Of a stretch of 64,000 nucleotides of DNA, positions 1-12,117 are shown piece after piece. The DNA comes from Lingula anatina (lineage: Eukaryota; Brachiopoda; Lingulata; Lingulida; Lingulidae), in contig NW_019776057.1 in the NCBI RefSeq assembly GCF_001039355.2, forward strand, positions 493,626-557,625, written 5' to 3'. Position 1 is the stretch's first letter; the number at the start of each line of letters is the position of its first letter. The notes under the pieces were generated by a model. The model worked only from the letters and a program-made list of their open reading frames with translations, ran no database searches and was not told where the DNA came from. A program made the position numbers and the translations under genes.

Positions 1-300
1 ATTTTGTCCATTTTCCAGCATGTTACAATAAATGATGTGTTTAAAGTAGATATAAAGACATGGATACCTAAAAAAGAGGTAAATTCACGGTATTCGACAA
101 TTTTTTGCAAAACTGTAATTGTAGGTTATTTTAGATACTTCTATGTGCAAAAGCTGCTATTTTTATAAATTATTTATTTATTTATTTATTTTTCGTGACA
201 ATAAATGCCAGAGTTGCTTAATATAAGCAAGGGATACAAAGGCATTGGGCGAGGAGGACACATAGATTGTCCGAGTATAATGCCATCTGTGGAGGTATCT
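1..300. other. 3' flank of copy A1
   Basis: AT-rich sequence downstream of A1. It carries a (ATTT)n run at about 168-190, which reads as repeated AATAAA on the minus strand and could supply the poly(A) signal. The stretch at about 195-240 is shared with the region below copy A4 (about 19800-19850), so it belongs to the duplicated unit. No gene is visible. Confidence 0.55.
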
Positions 301-933
301 TTAAGCTTCTTTCAGAACTTTGTAAGAATACATAAAGCAGTCAGTCACATCATGATAAGCAGTGCGAGGTTTGGATAGAAGCATCACTTTGTTTTCAGAT
401 TCTATTGTTGGCAGTTTCTGTTTGAAATCAACTTCATCTGGATCTTCAGCGATGTCGACGCGCAGGGTGAAGACGATAATACCATTGTGTTTGGTGATCC
501 TGATTAGCTCATCTAACACAGCGGGACCGGGTTGCTCAATAACTCCAACACATACCACTGCATCATACTGGTTGGACGGCAGTTGGATTGGGTTAGGACC
601 ACCAAGAATATCGACATACATATTCTTGTATACACCTTTTCTCTCAGCAATTTCAATCATCTCTGGACAGATATCAAGTGCATCCAGGTTGTTATATCCT
701 AGTTGTTGGAGGCATTTTCCAACCAATCCCGTCCCTGCGCCTGCATCTAGTATTCGGGCATCCTTGTCTTTAATCCATGTTGCCAGTGTCTCAGCCGCTT
801 TGCGAGGTGCCACGTAACCTATTTCATCTGAAACCTCTTTGTCATATTGAGCAGATCTCTTGGCGTAATGATTACGAATGTCTGTTGGAGAACTCCTCCA
901 TTTCAATCCGAATGCTGCCGATTTGTGAGCCAT
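301..933 (-). CDS. METTL27-like SAM-dependent methyltransferase, copy A1
   Basis: This is an uninterrupted 210-residue frame. It looks like a class I methyltransferase of the METTL27/WBSCR27 type, which would transfer methyl groups from S-adenosylmethionine to an unknown substrate. The glycine-rich SAM loop ILDAGAGTG is at residues 61-69. The acidic ribose-binding position follows in DALDI (D87), the YDAVVCVG strand at 123-130 and GIIVFT at 151-156. The start is ATG at 931-933; the frame runs a few codons further up, but that part contains a splice acceptor (TTTTCCAG ending at 938), so it is probably intron. The likely structure is one coding exon behind a 5' non-coding exon whose conserved donor lies at about 2091. 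Its C-terminus matches type B in ending FMYSYKVLKEA. The assignment to a SAM methyltransferase is firm. METTL27 is the nearest family I recognise; human METTL27 has 245 residues, and I know no established substrate. Confidence 0.85.
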   Translation of the reverse strand: MAHKSAAFGLKWRSSPTDIRNHYAKRSAQYDKEVSDEIGYVAPRKAAETLATWIKDKDARILDAGAGTGLVGKCLQQLGYNNLDALDICPEMIEIAERKGVYKNMYVDILGGPNPIQLPSNQYDAVVCVGVIEQPGPAVLDELIRITKHNGIIVFTLRVDIAEDPDEVDFKQKLPTIESENKVMLLSKPRTAYHDVTDCFMYSYKVLKEA

Positions 934-2395
934 TTTACTGGAAAAGCAGTGCAATAACTAAGTATATGGTAATTAATTTAGACTAAAAGGTATCAGAATA
1001 TTATGTATAAAAATATTAAAGATGATATCTGCATAACATGAAATACTGCATTGTCGCCACTCACGGCACATGTATTTAATAAATATAAGAATATGGGGTC
1101 AAACTCGCCAAACTCTTAGTACCTGTCAGGAAAAAAATAGATACATAAAAATAAAATAAAATAAAAATAAAATAAAGCAGCTTCCTTTTTAGTGGGGTCG
1201 GCCATATTTAGTCGGCGGATCAATTAGTCCGCGGGTCATATGTTCTGAATGCACTCTAATACTCTGAATTAAAGTAAATACTGTTTATGTGAAGAGATAT
1301 TTCGGTCGGGTATGGTACGTAGTCAAAGTATTGAGCTTAATTGTTGCCGCATTGTTGTTGGTTCACGTGAGAAGTTTTGTTCATTTGAAGGTTCTCGTTT
1401 GACAGAAAGGCCGCATTCACAACAGCGGACTAACTAGTCCGCGGATCAAATATGAACGACCCACTTGAATTCTTGTTACGTAATCCCCGCTGGGAATCTT
1501 TTCACTATTGATGACAGCGCGTATAGAATGGCGTTTGTATTAGCCCGCTCAGCACCTAATGCTAATGTAACAAGTAACGTGTACGGATACAATTATTTAA
1601 ATCTGTGTGTAGAGATGGACTGGGTGAAAAGGAATGAATAAAGGGGGGGGGGCGCTTGCACGACAGCGTTTCCATAACTATGAAATTTATATTCTATTAC
1701 GCGATACAAACAGTTCATGTTCATCTGAAGAGACGCATCAGAACATCTAATGCTCACATCTAAATACTCTCTGATTCAGAATCCATGCCTTGTAACATAA
1801 CGTTAATATAAGATGTGCAAACTTCTTAGAAACATTCACCTCTGTGTATAGATTGACATATTTTCAATTTCTTTTTTACTGGGGAAAGAGTAGTTACGCT
1901 TTTCAAATTCATTATAAAAAAAGCATGACAAAAACAAAATATAAATCCATCACCGTCTAGGTTACTTTTTACAGACGGAGTCGTCCACTGTGTGTGATAT
2001 AACGTTATAAGAGTGTAATAATCGAGGCGTTGCCGAATTGTGCAAGTATACAGTACCAGATCAATACATAAATGATGAAATTATGCTTACCGTGTCTGGT
2101 GTATGTTAATGGTGAATTTAACGCTCTCACAGCTGATCTAAAGACGTGAATAAACAGTCCAAATGAAGGTCACGGGTGAGATCAAAATGCCCCTGACCTG
2201 TTTTACTGACTGCTTGTTGTATTTGGTTGACCTGTCACACGGAGAGCGATCACAGTAAGTGACACTGTGGGTGACCTTGATTTCATTATTTGTGACAGTC
2301 GTACGAAAACGCAAAACCCAGTAATCTTGAGGCCAGTCTACAAAGTGCTAAGAAGGAAAGTTAAATGCTTTTATATCTTAGGGATCATTTCTAAT
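934..2395 (-). repeat. Duplicated 5' flank of type A genes, copy 1
   Basis: This segment upstream of A1 recurs with few differences at 8047-9500, at 20414-21845 and in part at 15613-16200. It would contain the 5' intron and first non-coding exon of the gene. A conserved donor on the minus strand (exon ending ACACG, then GTAAGC) sits at 2091/2090. A short run of G precedes about 1655. Similarity to the other copies ends exactly at the N at 2396. Confidence 0.75.
2086..2110 (-). promoter_or_regulatory. Candidate 5' non-coding exon end of A1 (splice donor)
   Basis: On the minus strand the sequence reads CACCAGACACG followed by GTAAGCAT, a good splice donor with the exon edge at 2091. The same donor is kept at 9199, 15911 and 21551 in the other type A flanks, and a related one (CACG then GTAAGA) at 11596 and 24438 upstream of the type B genes. 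It pairs logically with the acceptor just before each ATG. The transcription start is not visible. Confidence 0.45.
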
Positions 2396-2396
2396 N

Positions 2397-5300
2397 CCCG
2401 GCTTTGATTCAGAAATTCGACGAAGCGTTTCAAAAAAGCGAGTCAATCTATTAGGGAGATGATTTATGTTTCATCAAAGACGGAAGAAAAATAGCACGGG
2501 GAAACTAACTAGGTACCGTGCCTTAACAACAAATAAACACACCTCGCGCGCGCGCGCTAATGACTTTTCTTAATTGGGCATTGCCTGCAAACTAGATACA
2601 TATCGTTAATAATAGTTCCCTTGAGTATTAGAAATACATAATAATTTGGCATCTCCTCCCCCTTACACGAGATAAGGAAAACACCATATCGTGCAGCTGG
2701 AGATTTAGAGAAAAGCATCTGCTTCGTACAAGTCAGCGTAGTTTTGACGTGTTTTTCTTTGTACACTTTACATTTTTACAGACGCGCGTGATGACGGGTG
2801 CAGATGATGACATACCGCATGATCACATAAAAAGCATTGACGTTTGTTTTAAGACATTTTCTCAACTCACGCAGTAGGTCCATTTTGTTTGGGGATATTT
2901 TTCCGTTTCTAAAGTCCAATTCATTTCACGAAAAAAAACTCAATCGCAAATATAATAATACTTTTATATTTGATATAAAGGTGTTATTATTATTATTAGT
3001 ATTATTATTTATTTCCTTTTTTATAATATGTTTTTTTTTAATTATAGAGCTGAAGTATGAGTGGAACATTCTTTTATGTCGCTCTAAAATGAAGCCAATA
3101 AATTTTTAAAATAAAAGTTACAACAACAAAAATCATTGCCTTTTCATAGTGCTTTAACTCTATGTGCGGATAATAAACCTTGATTTTACTTTAAATCAAA
3201 GCGTGTATGTTAATGAGATGTAAACTTCCAGAGGTTTTGGCATCAAAGGGGACGCGGGAAACGACTGAGCATCTTGTAACATATATTTATATTCATACAA
3301 ATCAGTTATCAGAAGACAAAAACGTTCCACAGACATATCCGATAATGCTAAGAGTTATCGTTGAGGCGCATTGGTCGAATCAAGGATAAGCTGGATTAGA
3401 GTAATACCTCAAAATAATCTCCTGCTTTATCATCCATTATATATGATACAATTTTATGTGTGTGGCATCATCGAAATTACCCAGCTATTTTAGCAATCTG
3501 AAGGAGGTCCCTAAGCCTGATCGTCGCACGCTGACACCCCAGGTGAAGAAGTCGATGTAACAGATTCTGATAAACATGAGCCATTAGATAGAATTAACGT
3601 AAATTGCGCGTATATACATATAAACACAAAGCTGGAGTCGTTTCTCCGCCGCTTGGATATGATTTCATAATAAACTCGCCAGCTACTCGTCAGCTGTTTC
3701 CTCCCCAATGTTGATACGAACACTGTGTTTGGCCAACTGTTCGTCAGGGCTTGCGTCATTATCATACATTGTATAGTCCATTTGCTAAAAGGCTCCGGCA
3801 CACGAGTTTCTGACCTCTTTAGCGACTTGCTGATGATTCTGTGCCAATTTATGATAAAACTTAACTCGTTCACTTTGGACTGGTGCGTACGATTGCAGTA
3901 AACCATCTCACAGTTTCGTTTTCGAAAGTTAAATGTACAGCTGTGGACAATGCCCGTAAAAATGAAAATGTCTCTGTATTTCCTGACATACCTCCCTCAG
4001 TGACGGCTCTCATATATGCACAATAAAACTACAATCCTTACCAATTTAAAAAGAATTATATGGAAACTAGATTTACTTGTTTTCTCTCCCCAAATTTGTG
4101 TTTTCCCTGTCCTTCGCAGCACGGTCGACGTTGTGTTTCTGTAAGTGGATATTTTAATGGAAAGACGCCCCGTCGGTAGAGATTTGTTCAAACTGTCACG
4201 TTGAGTTCTTTTCATTTTTAACCGGCGACGAAACGGCGTTTTTCGGGTGGCCTGACCCCCATGCATGAATAACAGTTTCAAGCATCCAACATAATCCCTT
4301 AATTTAACGAACTGGAGGAGACAGAAATTAACGCACACGTTTTCATATTTAGAGATCGATCGAGTGGTCTGAGAACCACCATATCAAACAATTTCCCGAT
4401 AGCACCCCTTTTTTTTCCTCGTGCACATGCATCAGATCTTTTAGAAGATTAGACAAAAAAAAATTGACAGTTTTGTTCTACAAATAAGTGACTTTCCTTT
4501 TATTGGTTTAAACAAAGTGATTTTTCTAAATGCATATCTATTAATAATGTATTTATGTAAAAATTCAATATTCACTTCATAATAATCAGCTTTTTTAATG
4601 ATTCAAGTTTTAACTAATTAACTAAAGTTAAGTTTTAAACTTAAAAATAACTTATGAAAAAAAGTTGTGTTGCAATATTTCATTAATTTCAGAGTGGAAA
4701 TTTTGATATTTGCTAGTGTTGAGGACGGTCGGGTTCCTTATCCAGTGGCTAATTTTTTAAAAATTAATGTTACTAGAAGCATTTTAACTGGCGTTATGTA
4801 CACACGACGAGTAAATACACCAACAAAATGAAAATTGAATTAAACGTCCATTAACCCATACTTAGACGTAACAAAGGTACATATGCAGAACCTGTGACGA
4901 CCTAAACTACTGATTGAAACAGGAAATAGAATGCTAAAATTAAGCAAAACAAAAATGAAGAAGGAAAGAAAGGAAATCACGAAAAAGGTAAGAAAAACGC
5001 AGAGAATTTAGTAACACATACACTTACTATCAGACATAAAATAACAGAAATTATGTCAACGCATACATTATCTATAAAAATATACACTCATCATTGTCAT
5101 AGTCACAAGATTCTTCCGGAATGGCAACGGCACCAAATGTATTTATTCAATCATGATAAGAAAAAGATGAGCTTAATATATAAAACAATGCTTCATGGGA
5201 CCGTGCTGAGAGAGAGAGAGAGAGAGAGAAGTAAAGGTTCAGACTAGAGTTCCCGACTTTCAGATAAAAAGGAATGAAATAAAAAGAACAATGAATATGC

Positions 5301-7400
5301 CGCAGAGTTTTGAACGTAGTAGAGGTTCGGAAAACGGAAAAGAAATAGAAGGTGAACGACACACGCGTAACAAAACACGTAACGCGATAGCACTCCGAGA
5401 TTTTTAAATCAGATTGTTAAAACAGCAAATAATGTGTTCAAAATCCAGATACTCTGGGTGTACGTACTTCCTTATTGCGCCGACCAGACGCGAAGAAACC
5501 CTAACGGTGCTGCGAGAAACGTATTTGTTATCCTAACAGGCGCTCAGAAAATGCAGGCTTCCTTTTACTTACCAGCCGGTTAGATATCATGAATATAGAC
5601 AAACATTAGATCAGCGTCTTAGTTTACCTGACACATCGGCATGTTACTTCATTTAGCGTTGTTAATGTGGACAGTAAATAAATAAACATGCACCGGAGAC
5701 GGCTACGTGATACTGACAAGGGATCACACCATTCTTGGAATGTTGCTCCCACAAATTACCTTCACGTTAAAAAATGCTCTCATCTCATTTCCTCTATATT
5801 CATATTGCCACTTTTATTCTCATCTATATCTACATCTGTACTGAAACAAATGATTAATGCTACTCTAGATGTCAACCATGAAGCAATTTTCATATGCTTT
5901 ACGAAAAAATCACCAATATCACTCTTCTCTTACTTAGCAAGTATCGTCGGTGAAACAGCTAAACCCTGCTGTGTTTTCGTGTTGTCAAACCGAAGAACCA
6001 ATTATCCAAAAGATCTTTTGTTTTAAAAACAAGGTAAACGAACCTAATTTTCCATTAATCGTGTCTCTGTTACCATGACATCCAGGTCTGTATCCCAACC
6101 CTATGAATTTATATTACCATCACCAGAGACAAACAGTGTAGCTGCAGGCCTGTGTGTGTAGAAGAGTACAATAAAACAGCTCCAGGCCTGTCACACAATG
6201 GCTCTCGCTTGTTTGCTAACATTCACGCACATGTCATGACCGGTGTGTGTGCACCAGGGATTCTAGGGAACGTCACTCAAGGGTTCCTCAGTAACTAAAC
6301 CAAGAGATAAGACGAAAGAGTAGTCATACTTGCTAAGAGGCCGTGCACGGTGTAACCCCGGTGAATAGGGTTGAACATTATATTGGGGTTTTTCTTTAGA
6401 TTTCTAAGCAAAAAGATGTGCAAGGGTGAATCAGTTATATATTGCGTTAGATGCGTTTCAATCGTGTATGGATGTGTTTATGGTAGATTCAAGACATTTT
6501 ATATTAGCAGCACAAAAAAATTTACACATTCTACGGCCGTTGAATAGAGATTCTTTTTTCCTTTCAAACCAAGCCAAAGGGTTCCTGAAACGGACAAAAT
6601 AGCACAGGGCGTATAATGCAACTGTGGATGTACACAAAACAGTATCCTTAGCGGATGGACATAGAAATTTAAAGCAATTTGTTTGAAAACTTATTGACAA
6701 TGTTTTTATAAACTACCAGACGATTGGTTCAATACATACGTCCGGTCGTCATATGACTTTTGTTTATTTACAAATATTGCGACCTCCCTATAGCGAAAAT
6801 AACTTAATGGAGATTCGAAGGGTTGTGTTTTAAATAACATCTAAAGTTCACGGAAATCGCTTAAACCCATTTGAACGAACCTACTACATTGAGGATAGAA
6901 TGTTCTGCCTAAAGTACACACACGCACACAAAATGTGCACTGAGATATATGTTTAGTCTCTGAAGACCTAAACTAAATACGTTTTAGGTTTGTTTCATGC
7001 AAAATGGAGAAATATATACCTCGGAAATGTACGCGCTAGTACATTTTACTTAAATATATTGGATCCTATTAATCTCGTGCCATGGTATTGATGCTAGTAA
7101 GGATTATTGTGTTTGTTGGTGATTGCGGTAGCGGTGACGACTGGAAAGTGCCACATATCCAGACACAAAGCACAATAGCTGCCTAACCTGCTGCAATATA
7201 TCACGGAGGCTAGACAAGACGTAACACGTTTCATTATATTGTTTCTCCCTAGGTAAAGGCGGGGCTATAATTTTGGCATAGCAATGATTGCATTAGTCGA
7301 ATATCTTAACTTTCATTCTCTGAAATAGCTTGTAGCAGTTGTATGTGTCTAGATATAAAGAAATACCATGTGTGTACGTGTAAGTGTTGCAGAGTAATAT
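2397..7400. other. Large gene-free stretch between array copies A1 and A2
   Basis: About 5 kb with no frame I can match to a protein. Open frames here (for example 3511-3906 minus, 5688-6026 plus) show no domain, no splice logic and AT-driven composition. It contains a (CG)n run at about 2545-2557, a (GA)n run at about 5211-5229 and many homopolymer tracts. Unlike its neighbours it has no second copy in this window. It starts directly after an N base, so its placement beside A1 may be an assembly join. Confidence 0.5.
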
Positions 7401-7690
7401 AAAAACATGGGATGTCAGCAATTGAATATTTGTGATATTTTTGAAAGCAAAATATTGTCGTATTTATTCATTTATTTATGCAGGGAGGATAAAAACACTA
7501 CCGAAACTTCTATATATTGTTACTTTTCATGAAGTAAACAACATAATGATCAAATGCAGATTCGTTTAATACAACTACAACTGTACATTTTTTTGGCCCC
7601 GTAGCAATTGTCACTCAACAGAATTTGTGACATAACATCCCTGTAACACTCAATGCAAAACAGTTCTGTAGTCTCTCTCGTCAGCACTTT
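7400..7690. repeat. Duplicated block Z (downstream of type A), copy 1, shortened
   Basis: The sequence from about 7405 (ACATGGGATG, then GAATATTTGTGATATTTTTG) recurs at about 14670 and 19030. The tail with GTAGTCTCTCTCGT recurs at about 15327 and 19615. Here the block is shorter and runs straight into the truncated gene A2 at about 7690. It marks the border between duplicated units. Confidence 0.7.
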
Positions 7691-8046
7691 TCTTGTTGGA
7701 TTGGGTTAGGACCACCAAGAATATCGACATACATATTCTTGTATACACCTTTTCTCTCAGCAATTTCAATCATCTCTGGACAGATATCAAGTGCATCCAG
7801 GTTGTTATATCCTAGTTGTTGGAGGCATTTTCCAACCAATCCCGTCCCCGCGCCTGCATCTAGTATTCGGGCATCCTTGTCTTTAATCCATGTTGCCAGT
7901 GTCTCAGCCGCTTTGCGAGGTGCCACGTAACCTATTTCATCTGAAACCTCTTTGTCATATTGAGCAGATCTCTTGGCGTAATGATTACGAATGTCTGTTG
8001 GAGAACTCCTCCATTTCAATCCGAATGCTGCCGATTTGTGAGCCAT
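7681..8046 (-). pseudogene. METTL27-like methyltransferase, 3'-truncated copy A2
   Basis: The first roughly 117 codons match A1 almost exactly, including the SAM loop ILDAGAGTG and the DALDI strand. After GGPNPIQ the similarity stops and the frame ends within four foreign codons. About 90 C-terminal residues are missing, including the YDAVV and GIIVFT strands that complete the fold. The break at about 7690 joins the gene body to block Z, so the 3' half was lost by deletion or by an imprecise duplication. Start and splice acceptor are retained as in A1. A working enzyme is unlikely. Confidence 0.8.
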
Positions 8047-9656
8047 TTTACTGGAAAAGCAGTGCAATAACTAAGTATATGGTAATTAATTTAGACTAAA
8101 AGGTATCAGAATATTATGTATAAAAATATTAAAGATGATATCTGCATAACATGAAATACTGCATTGTCGCCACTCACGGCACATGTATTTAATAAATATA
8201 AGAATATGGGATCAAACTCGTCAAACTCTTAGTACCTGTCAGGAAAAAAATAGATACATAAAAATAAAATAAATAAAAAAATATATAAGCAGCTTCCTTT
8301 TTAGTGGGGTCGGCCATATTTAGTCGGCGGATCAATTAGTCCGCGGGTCATATGTTTAGAATGCACTCTAATACTCTGAATTAAAGTAAATACTGTTAAT
8401 GTGAAGAGATATTTCGGTTGGGTATGGTACGTAGTCAAAGTATAGAGCTTAATTGTTGCCGAATTGTTGTTGGTTCACGTGAGAAGTTTTGTTCATTTGA
8501 AGGCTCTCGTTTGACAGAAAGGCCGCATTCACAACAGCGGACTAACTAGTCTGCGGATCAAATATGAACGACCCACTTGAATTCTTGTTACGTAATCCCC
8601 GCTGGGAATCTTTTCACTATTGATGACAGCGCGTATAGAATGGCGTTTGTATTAGCCCGCTCAGCACCTGATGCTAATGTAGTAACAAGTAACGTGTACG
8701 GATACAATTATTTAAATCTGTGTGTAGAGATGGACTGGGTGAAAAGGAATGAATAAAGGGGGGGGGCGCTTGCACGACAGCGTTTCCATAACTATGAAAT
8801 TTATATTCTATTACGCGATACAAACAGTTCATGTTCATCTGAAGAGACGCATCAGAACATGTAATGCTCACATCTAAATACTCTCTGATTCAGAATCCCT
8901 GCCTTGTAACATAACGTTAATATAAGATGTGCAAACTTCTTAGAAACATTCACCTCTGTGTATAGATTGACATATTTTCAATTTCTTTTTTACTGGGGAA
9001 AGAGTAGTTACGCTTTTCAAATTCATTATAAAAAAAGCATGACAAAAACAAAATATAAATCCATCACCGTCTAGGTTACTTATTACAGACCGAGTCGTCC
9101 ACTGTGTGTGATATATAAGAGTATAACAATCGAGGCGTTGCCGAATTATGCAAGTATACAGTACCAGATCAATACATAAATGATGAAATTATGCTTACCG
9201 TGTCTGGTGTATGTTAATGGAGAATTTAACGTCCTCACAGCTGATCTAAAGACGTGAATAAATAGTCCAAATGAAAGTCATGGGTAAGATCAAAATGCTC
9301 CTGACCTGTTGTACTGACTGCTTGTTGTATTTGGTTGACCTGTCACACGGAGAGCGATCACAGTAAGTGACACTGTGGGTGACCTTGATTTCATTATTTG
9401 TGACAGTCGTACGAAAACGCAAAACCCATTTATCTTGAGGCCAGTCTACAAAGTGCTAAGAAGGAAAGTTAAATGCGTTTATATCTTAGGGATCATTTCC
9501 AGTGAAACTTTTGTTCTACGTAGCTCGATCCAACTCCGCAGTGACTCTCGCTGAATGTAATCAGATTTGGATATTAGTACGCCTCATCTTGTTTCCAACA
9601 TACGCGTATAATCACCATCTTTTCTGTAGTCTACTCATTGATCAACTCCAAGCGGA
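8047..9656 (-). repeat. Duplicated 5' flank of type A genes, copy 2
   Basis: Near-identical to 934-2395 and 20414-21845 and kept to about 9500, then continuing as in 16200-16360 and 21845-22000 (AACTTTTGTTCTACGTAG and so on). The conserved donor for the 5' exon is at 9199/9198. Similarity breaks at the N at 9657, which is followed by a run of about 17 C residues and then the type B block. Confidence 0.75.
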
Positions 9657-9657
9657 N

Positions 9658-10238
9658 CCCCCCCCCCCCCCCCCCCGGTTACCAGCTTGTGAATTAAATA
9701 AAACAATGCATTATTTGAATATAGTGATCCGACTTTATTATTTATACAAATGTAATGATGTGTTGACATGATAGTTATATTTCCCAACTAGTAGCTAATA
9801 ACGTCTATAAAGTGCTAGTTACTAAAAAAATTACCTGTTTCTAATATCTAGCACAAAGGCCCCCTTACTAAAATATTTTTTTTCTGTTCTACTGCCATAG
9901 TCCAGTCAAGGACGCATTCACATACAAGATATTGAGAACTCGGGTTGTTTACTTATTATAATACAAATATTTAAAACCACGTTGAACGTTTGTCTCTGTG
10001 TTAAAACAAACCTTCTCAAATGGGTTCACACAAAATTCTAAGCGGATATATATACTGCAAAGCCATTTTTCTTTTTAATAGAATTTCTGAAATTAAACTG
10101 CAATGTCAAATTCCTAAGTCATTATTAACAAGATATCAATCAAGTTGCGGTGACATGTTGCATGTTAAAGTTAACATGCCAAAACGTGAAAGTTTTAATT
10201 CTAATATCCCCCTTGAAGTAACATAACACAAAAAGGCA
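9658..10238. repeat. 3' flank of type B gene B1, duplicated at 22450-23068
   Basis: Begins with a poly(C) tract (about 9658-9676) and then matches the segment below B2, for example GAATTAAATAAAACAATGC here versus GAATTGAATAAAACAATGC at about 22465. An AATAAA on the plus strand and AT-rich runs are present; no separate gene is visible. Confidence 0.65.
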
Positions 10239-10907
10239 CTAATCATTATCCTTCAGCACCCGGTAGGAATACATAAAACAGTCGTAGGGCATACGATAAG
10301 CAGTACGAGGGTTTGCTAAAAGTTCCACTTTTTTCTCACTTTCTAACTGTGGCAGTTTCTGTTTGAAATCATATTCGTTATCAGGATCTTCGGCGACGTC
10401 GACGCGCAGTGTGAAGATGATAACTCCATTGTGCCTGGTGATCCTGATCAGCTCATCTAACGCAGCGGCTCGTGTATGGGTAATGGCGCCAATGATTAAC
10501 ACTGCATCATACTGGTTGGAAGGCAGTTGAATTGGAGTCGGTCCTCCGAGAGTATCCACGTACATATTTTTATAAATGCCTTTCTTCTCAGCAATCTCAA
10601 GCATCTCTGGAGAGATATCAAGTGCATCCAAGTTGTTATATCCAAGTTGTTGGAGACATTCTCCAACCAACCCGGTACCTGCGCCTGCGTCTAATATGCG
10701 TGCATCTTTATTTTTAACCCATTTTGCAAGTGTTTCGGCCGCTTTCTTGTGTCCCGCATACCCAAGGTTATCTAATAGTTCTCTGTCATACTCATTAGCC
10801 CAGTCTGCATAGAACTCACGGATTTCTTGGTGAGAACTTCTTGAACCAAGTCCAGATGAATCCCAGGAATGGTCCCATTTAGATTTTTGCGACTGGTTTT
10901 GCGACAT
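10239..10907 (-). CDS. METTL27-like SAM-dependent methyltransferase, copy B1
   Basis: This intact 222-residue frame belongs to the second sub-family. It keeps the class I core: ILDAGAGTG at 71-79, DALDI with D97, YDAVLIIG at 133-140 and GVIIFTLRVD at 161-170. It ends FMYSYRVLKDND. The N-terminal 30 residues are rich in Ser, Gln and Trp and differ from type A. ATG at 10905-10907 is preferred because TTTCTTTCAG directly upstream (exon edge 10911) is a splice acceptor, so the longer frame would translate intron. The next exon up probably ends at the donor at 11596. Type A and B share the core but differ in the variable substrate-side segment after YDAV (VCVGVIEQPGPA versus LIIGAITHTRAA), which suggests different substrates. 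The substrate itself is unknown. Confidence 0.86.
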   Translation of the reverse strand: MSQNQSQKSKWDHSWDSSGLGSRSSHQEIREFYADWANEYDRELLDNLGYAGHKKAAETLAKWVKNKDARILDAGAGTGLVGECLQQLGYNNLDALDISPEMLEIAEKKGIYKNMYVDTLGGPTPIQLPSNQYDAVLIIGAITHTRAAALDELIRITRHNGVIIFTLRVDVAEDPDNEYDFKQKLPQLESEKKVELLANPRTAYRMPYDCFMYSYRVLKDND

Positions 10908-11906
10908 TTTCCTGAAAGAAAACAAACAGTTTCACTGAAGTACATGTTTACAACAGTTACAATGATGCGAGCCGAAAATTCTGAAAATCACGAATTGACG
11001 GCTATGATTACTTGGTTTCAAGAGGAGCAAAGAATTAAAGCTTCATTCACGAGTCATGGAAATGGGGTGTTTTACAGATCACACTAAATAATATTAACGT
11101 TCTCTGCATCTAGGGAAAAAGTGGTTTTCACGGATATACACAGTGGGACCCACACATAACGAACTTACTGTTACACTTCACTTTTTTTTACCATTAAAGC
11201 TGCCCGAAGCATTTTTCTCGGTCTACGGGCCTACGGGGCTGTGAAAAATGCTTGGAGGCAGTTGTTGAACAATCAGCAATCCTCGGCTGACTCCGCTACG
11301 CTCCACACAAGTCAAATGCGCGAGACATAGGAGTAGTTCCGAGTGGCTGTTGAATGCCTACATTATTAGGCATATACATTCAAGCAGGTTATTTGTAAAT
11401 AATTGTAAGTGGTGCTAAATCTTGACGCTGGCTGTCCAGGAAAAGAATGACATTTCTGATGTATTTATAAGAGAAGAGGAGAAGGGAAAAAGCTAACACA
11501 TTATTATGACTTCATATAATGTTTTTCAAAATTCCTTGAAAATACAAGAATGAACCATCCATCCAACCTTATAAACCCTTATTCTCGGCTCTTACCGTGT
11601 ACCTGTCCAGAATCCTCCAGATATGTGCGGTTTTTCTTCTTTCCGTTATATCACTTCACTCACCAGGCATATGGTAAAATTATTACTTTGCACGGCAAAT
11701 TTGTACTTTCTGATATTTTCCAAATGATAAAAAAACATTTATCCACTCATTCCCGAAGTTCTTGTGACATTGACCGTAATCTACAACGAACTTATACTGT
11801 TGCCTATCCCCTTGCGAAAGAAACTCGTGTTATTTGTAAATTACTTCTGTCTGACCAAACCTGTTATGGCGTGCGTAACGTATTATGACTTGTTATGACA
11901 ACAGTA
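10908..11906. repeat. 5' flank of type B gene B1, duplicated at 23738-24760
   Basis: Upstream region shared with B2. Both contain the candidate 5' exon donor (exon edge 11596 here, 24438 there) and the stretch CTGCCCGAAGCATTTTTCTC. Part of it (about 11630-11900) also recurs at 16785-17050. No protein-coding frame is convincing. Confidence 0.65.
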
Positions 11907-11909
11907 TAA

Positions 11910-12117
11910 GGCTGCGTTCACATGAAAAATCTATTTTCTAAAAATCTAAAAATCTATTTGCGGTATCTTGTGATCACGGTCTGTGCCCTGAATATCCCAC
12001 GGCGTAATTATGGGCAGCGCGAGCCAGTTACTTCCAAAGCTGTAATTAATTCTCGGCGCTGCCAGTAATTACGATTTTTAAATTTTTAGAAAATAGAGTT
12101 TTCATGTGAACGCAGCC
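11910..12117. mobile_element. Short inverted-repeat transposon (Harbinger/Tourist-like MITE)
   Basis: The ends are GGCTGCGTTCACATGAAAA and its inverted copy TTTTCATGTGAACGCAGCC. The flanks read TAA on the left and TTA on the right. The duplicated segment at about 17046-17060 has the same flanks with no insert (CAGTATAAGTTCGTC), an empty site that shows both the insertion and a 3-bp target. A 3-bp TWA target is typical of PIF/Harbinger elements. It has no coding capacity. Confidence 0.75.

Noticed and set aside
168..190. Short (ATTT)n repeats considered as a CRISPR-like or satellite array
   Set aside because: Simple tetranucleotide slippage in a eukaryotic 3' flank; no spacers and no repeat units of suitable length anywhere in the window.
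362..817. 151-codon plus-strand frame opposite copy A1
   Set aside because: Mirror frame of the methyltransferase; it also appears opposite A2, A4, B1 and B2, tracking the real gene on the minus strand.
3511..3906. 131-codon minus-strand frame in the gap after A1
   Set aside because: No domain, no relative in the window and no splice or poly(A) context; consistent with chance.
5688..6026. 112-codon plus-strand frame
   Set aside because: Low-complexity Ser/Leu/Ile-rich translation without recognisable motif or neighbouring exons.
10908..10925. Longer N-terminus of type B methyltransferase (MFSFRK)
   Set aside because: The stretch needs a TTG start and spans a TTTCTTTCAG splice acceptor, so it is most likely intron.
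11550..11888. 112-codon plus-strand frame upstream of B1
   Set aside because: Its equivalents in the duplicated flanks (16790-17050 and 24420-24760) are not open in the same way, so the frame is not conserved.
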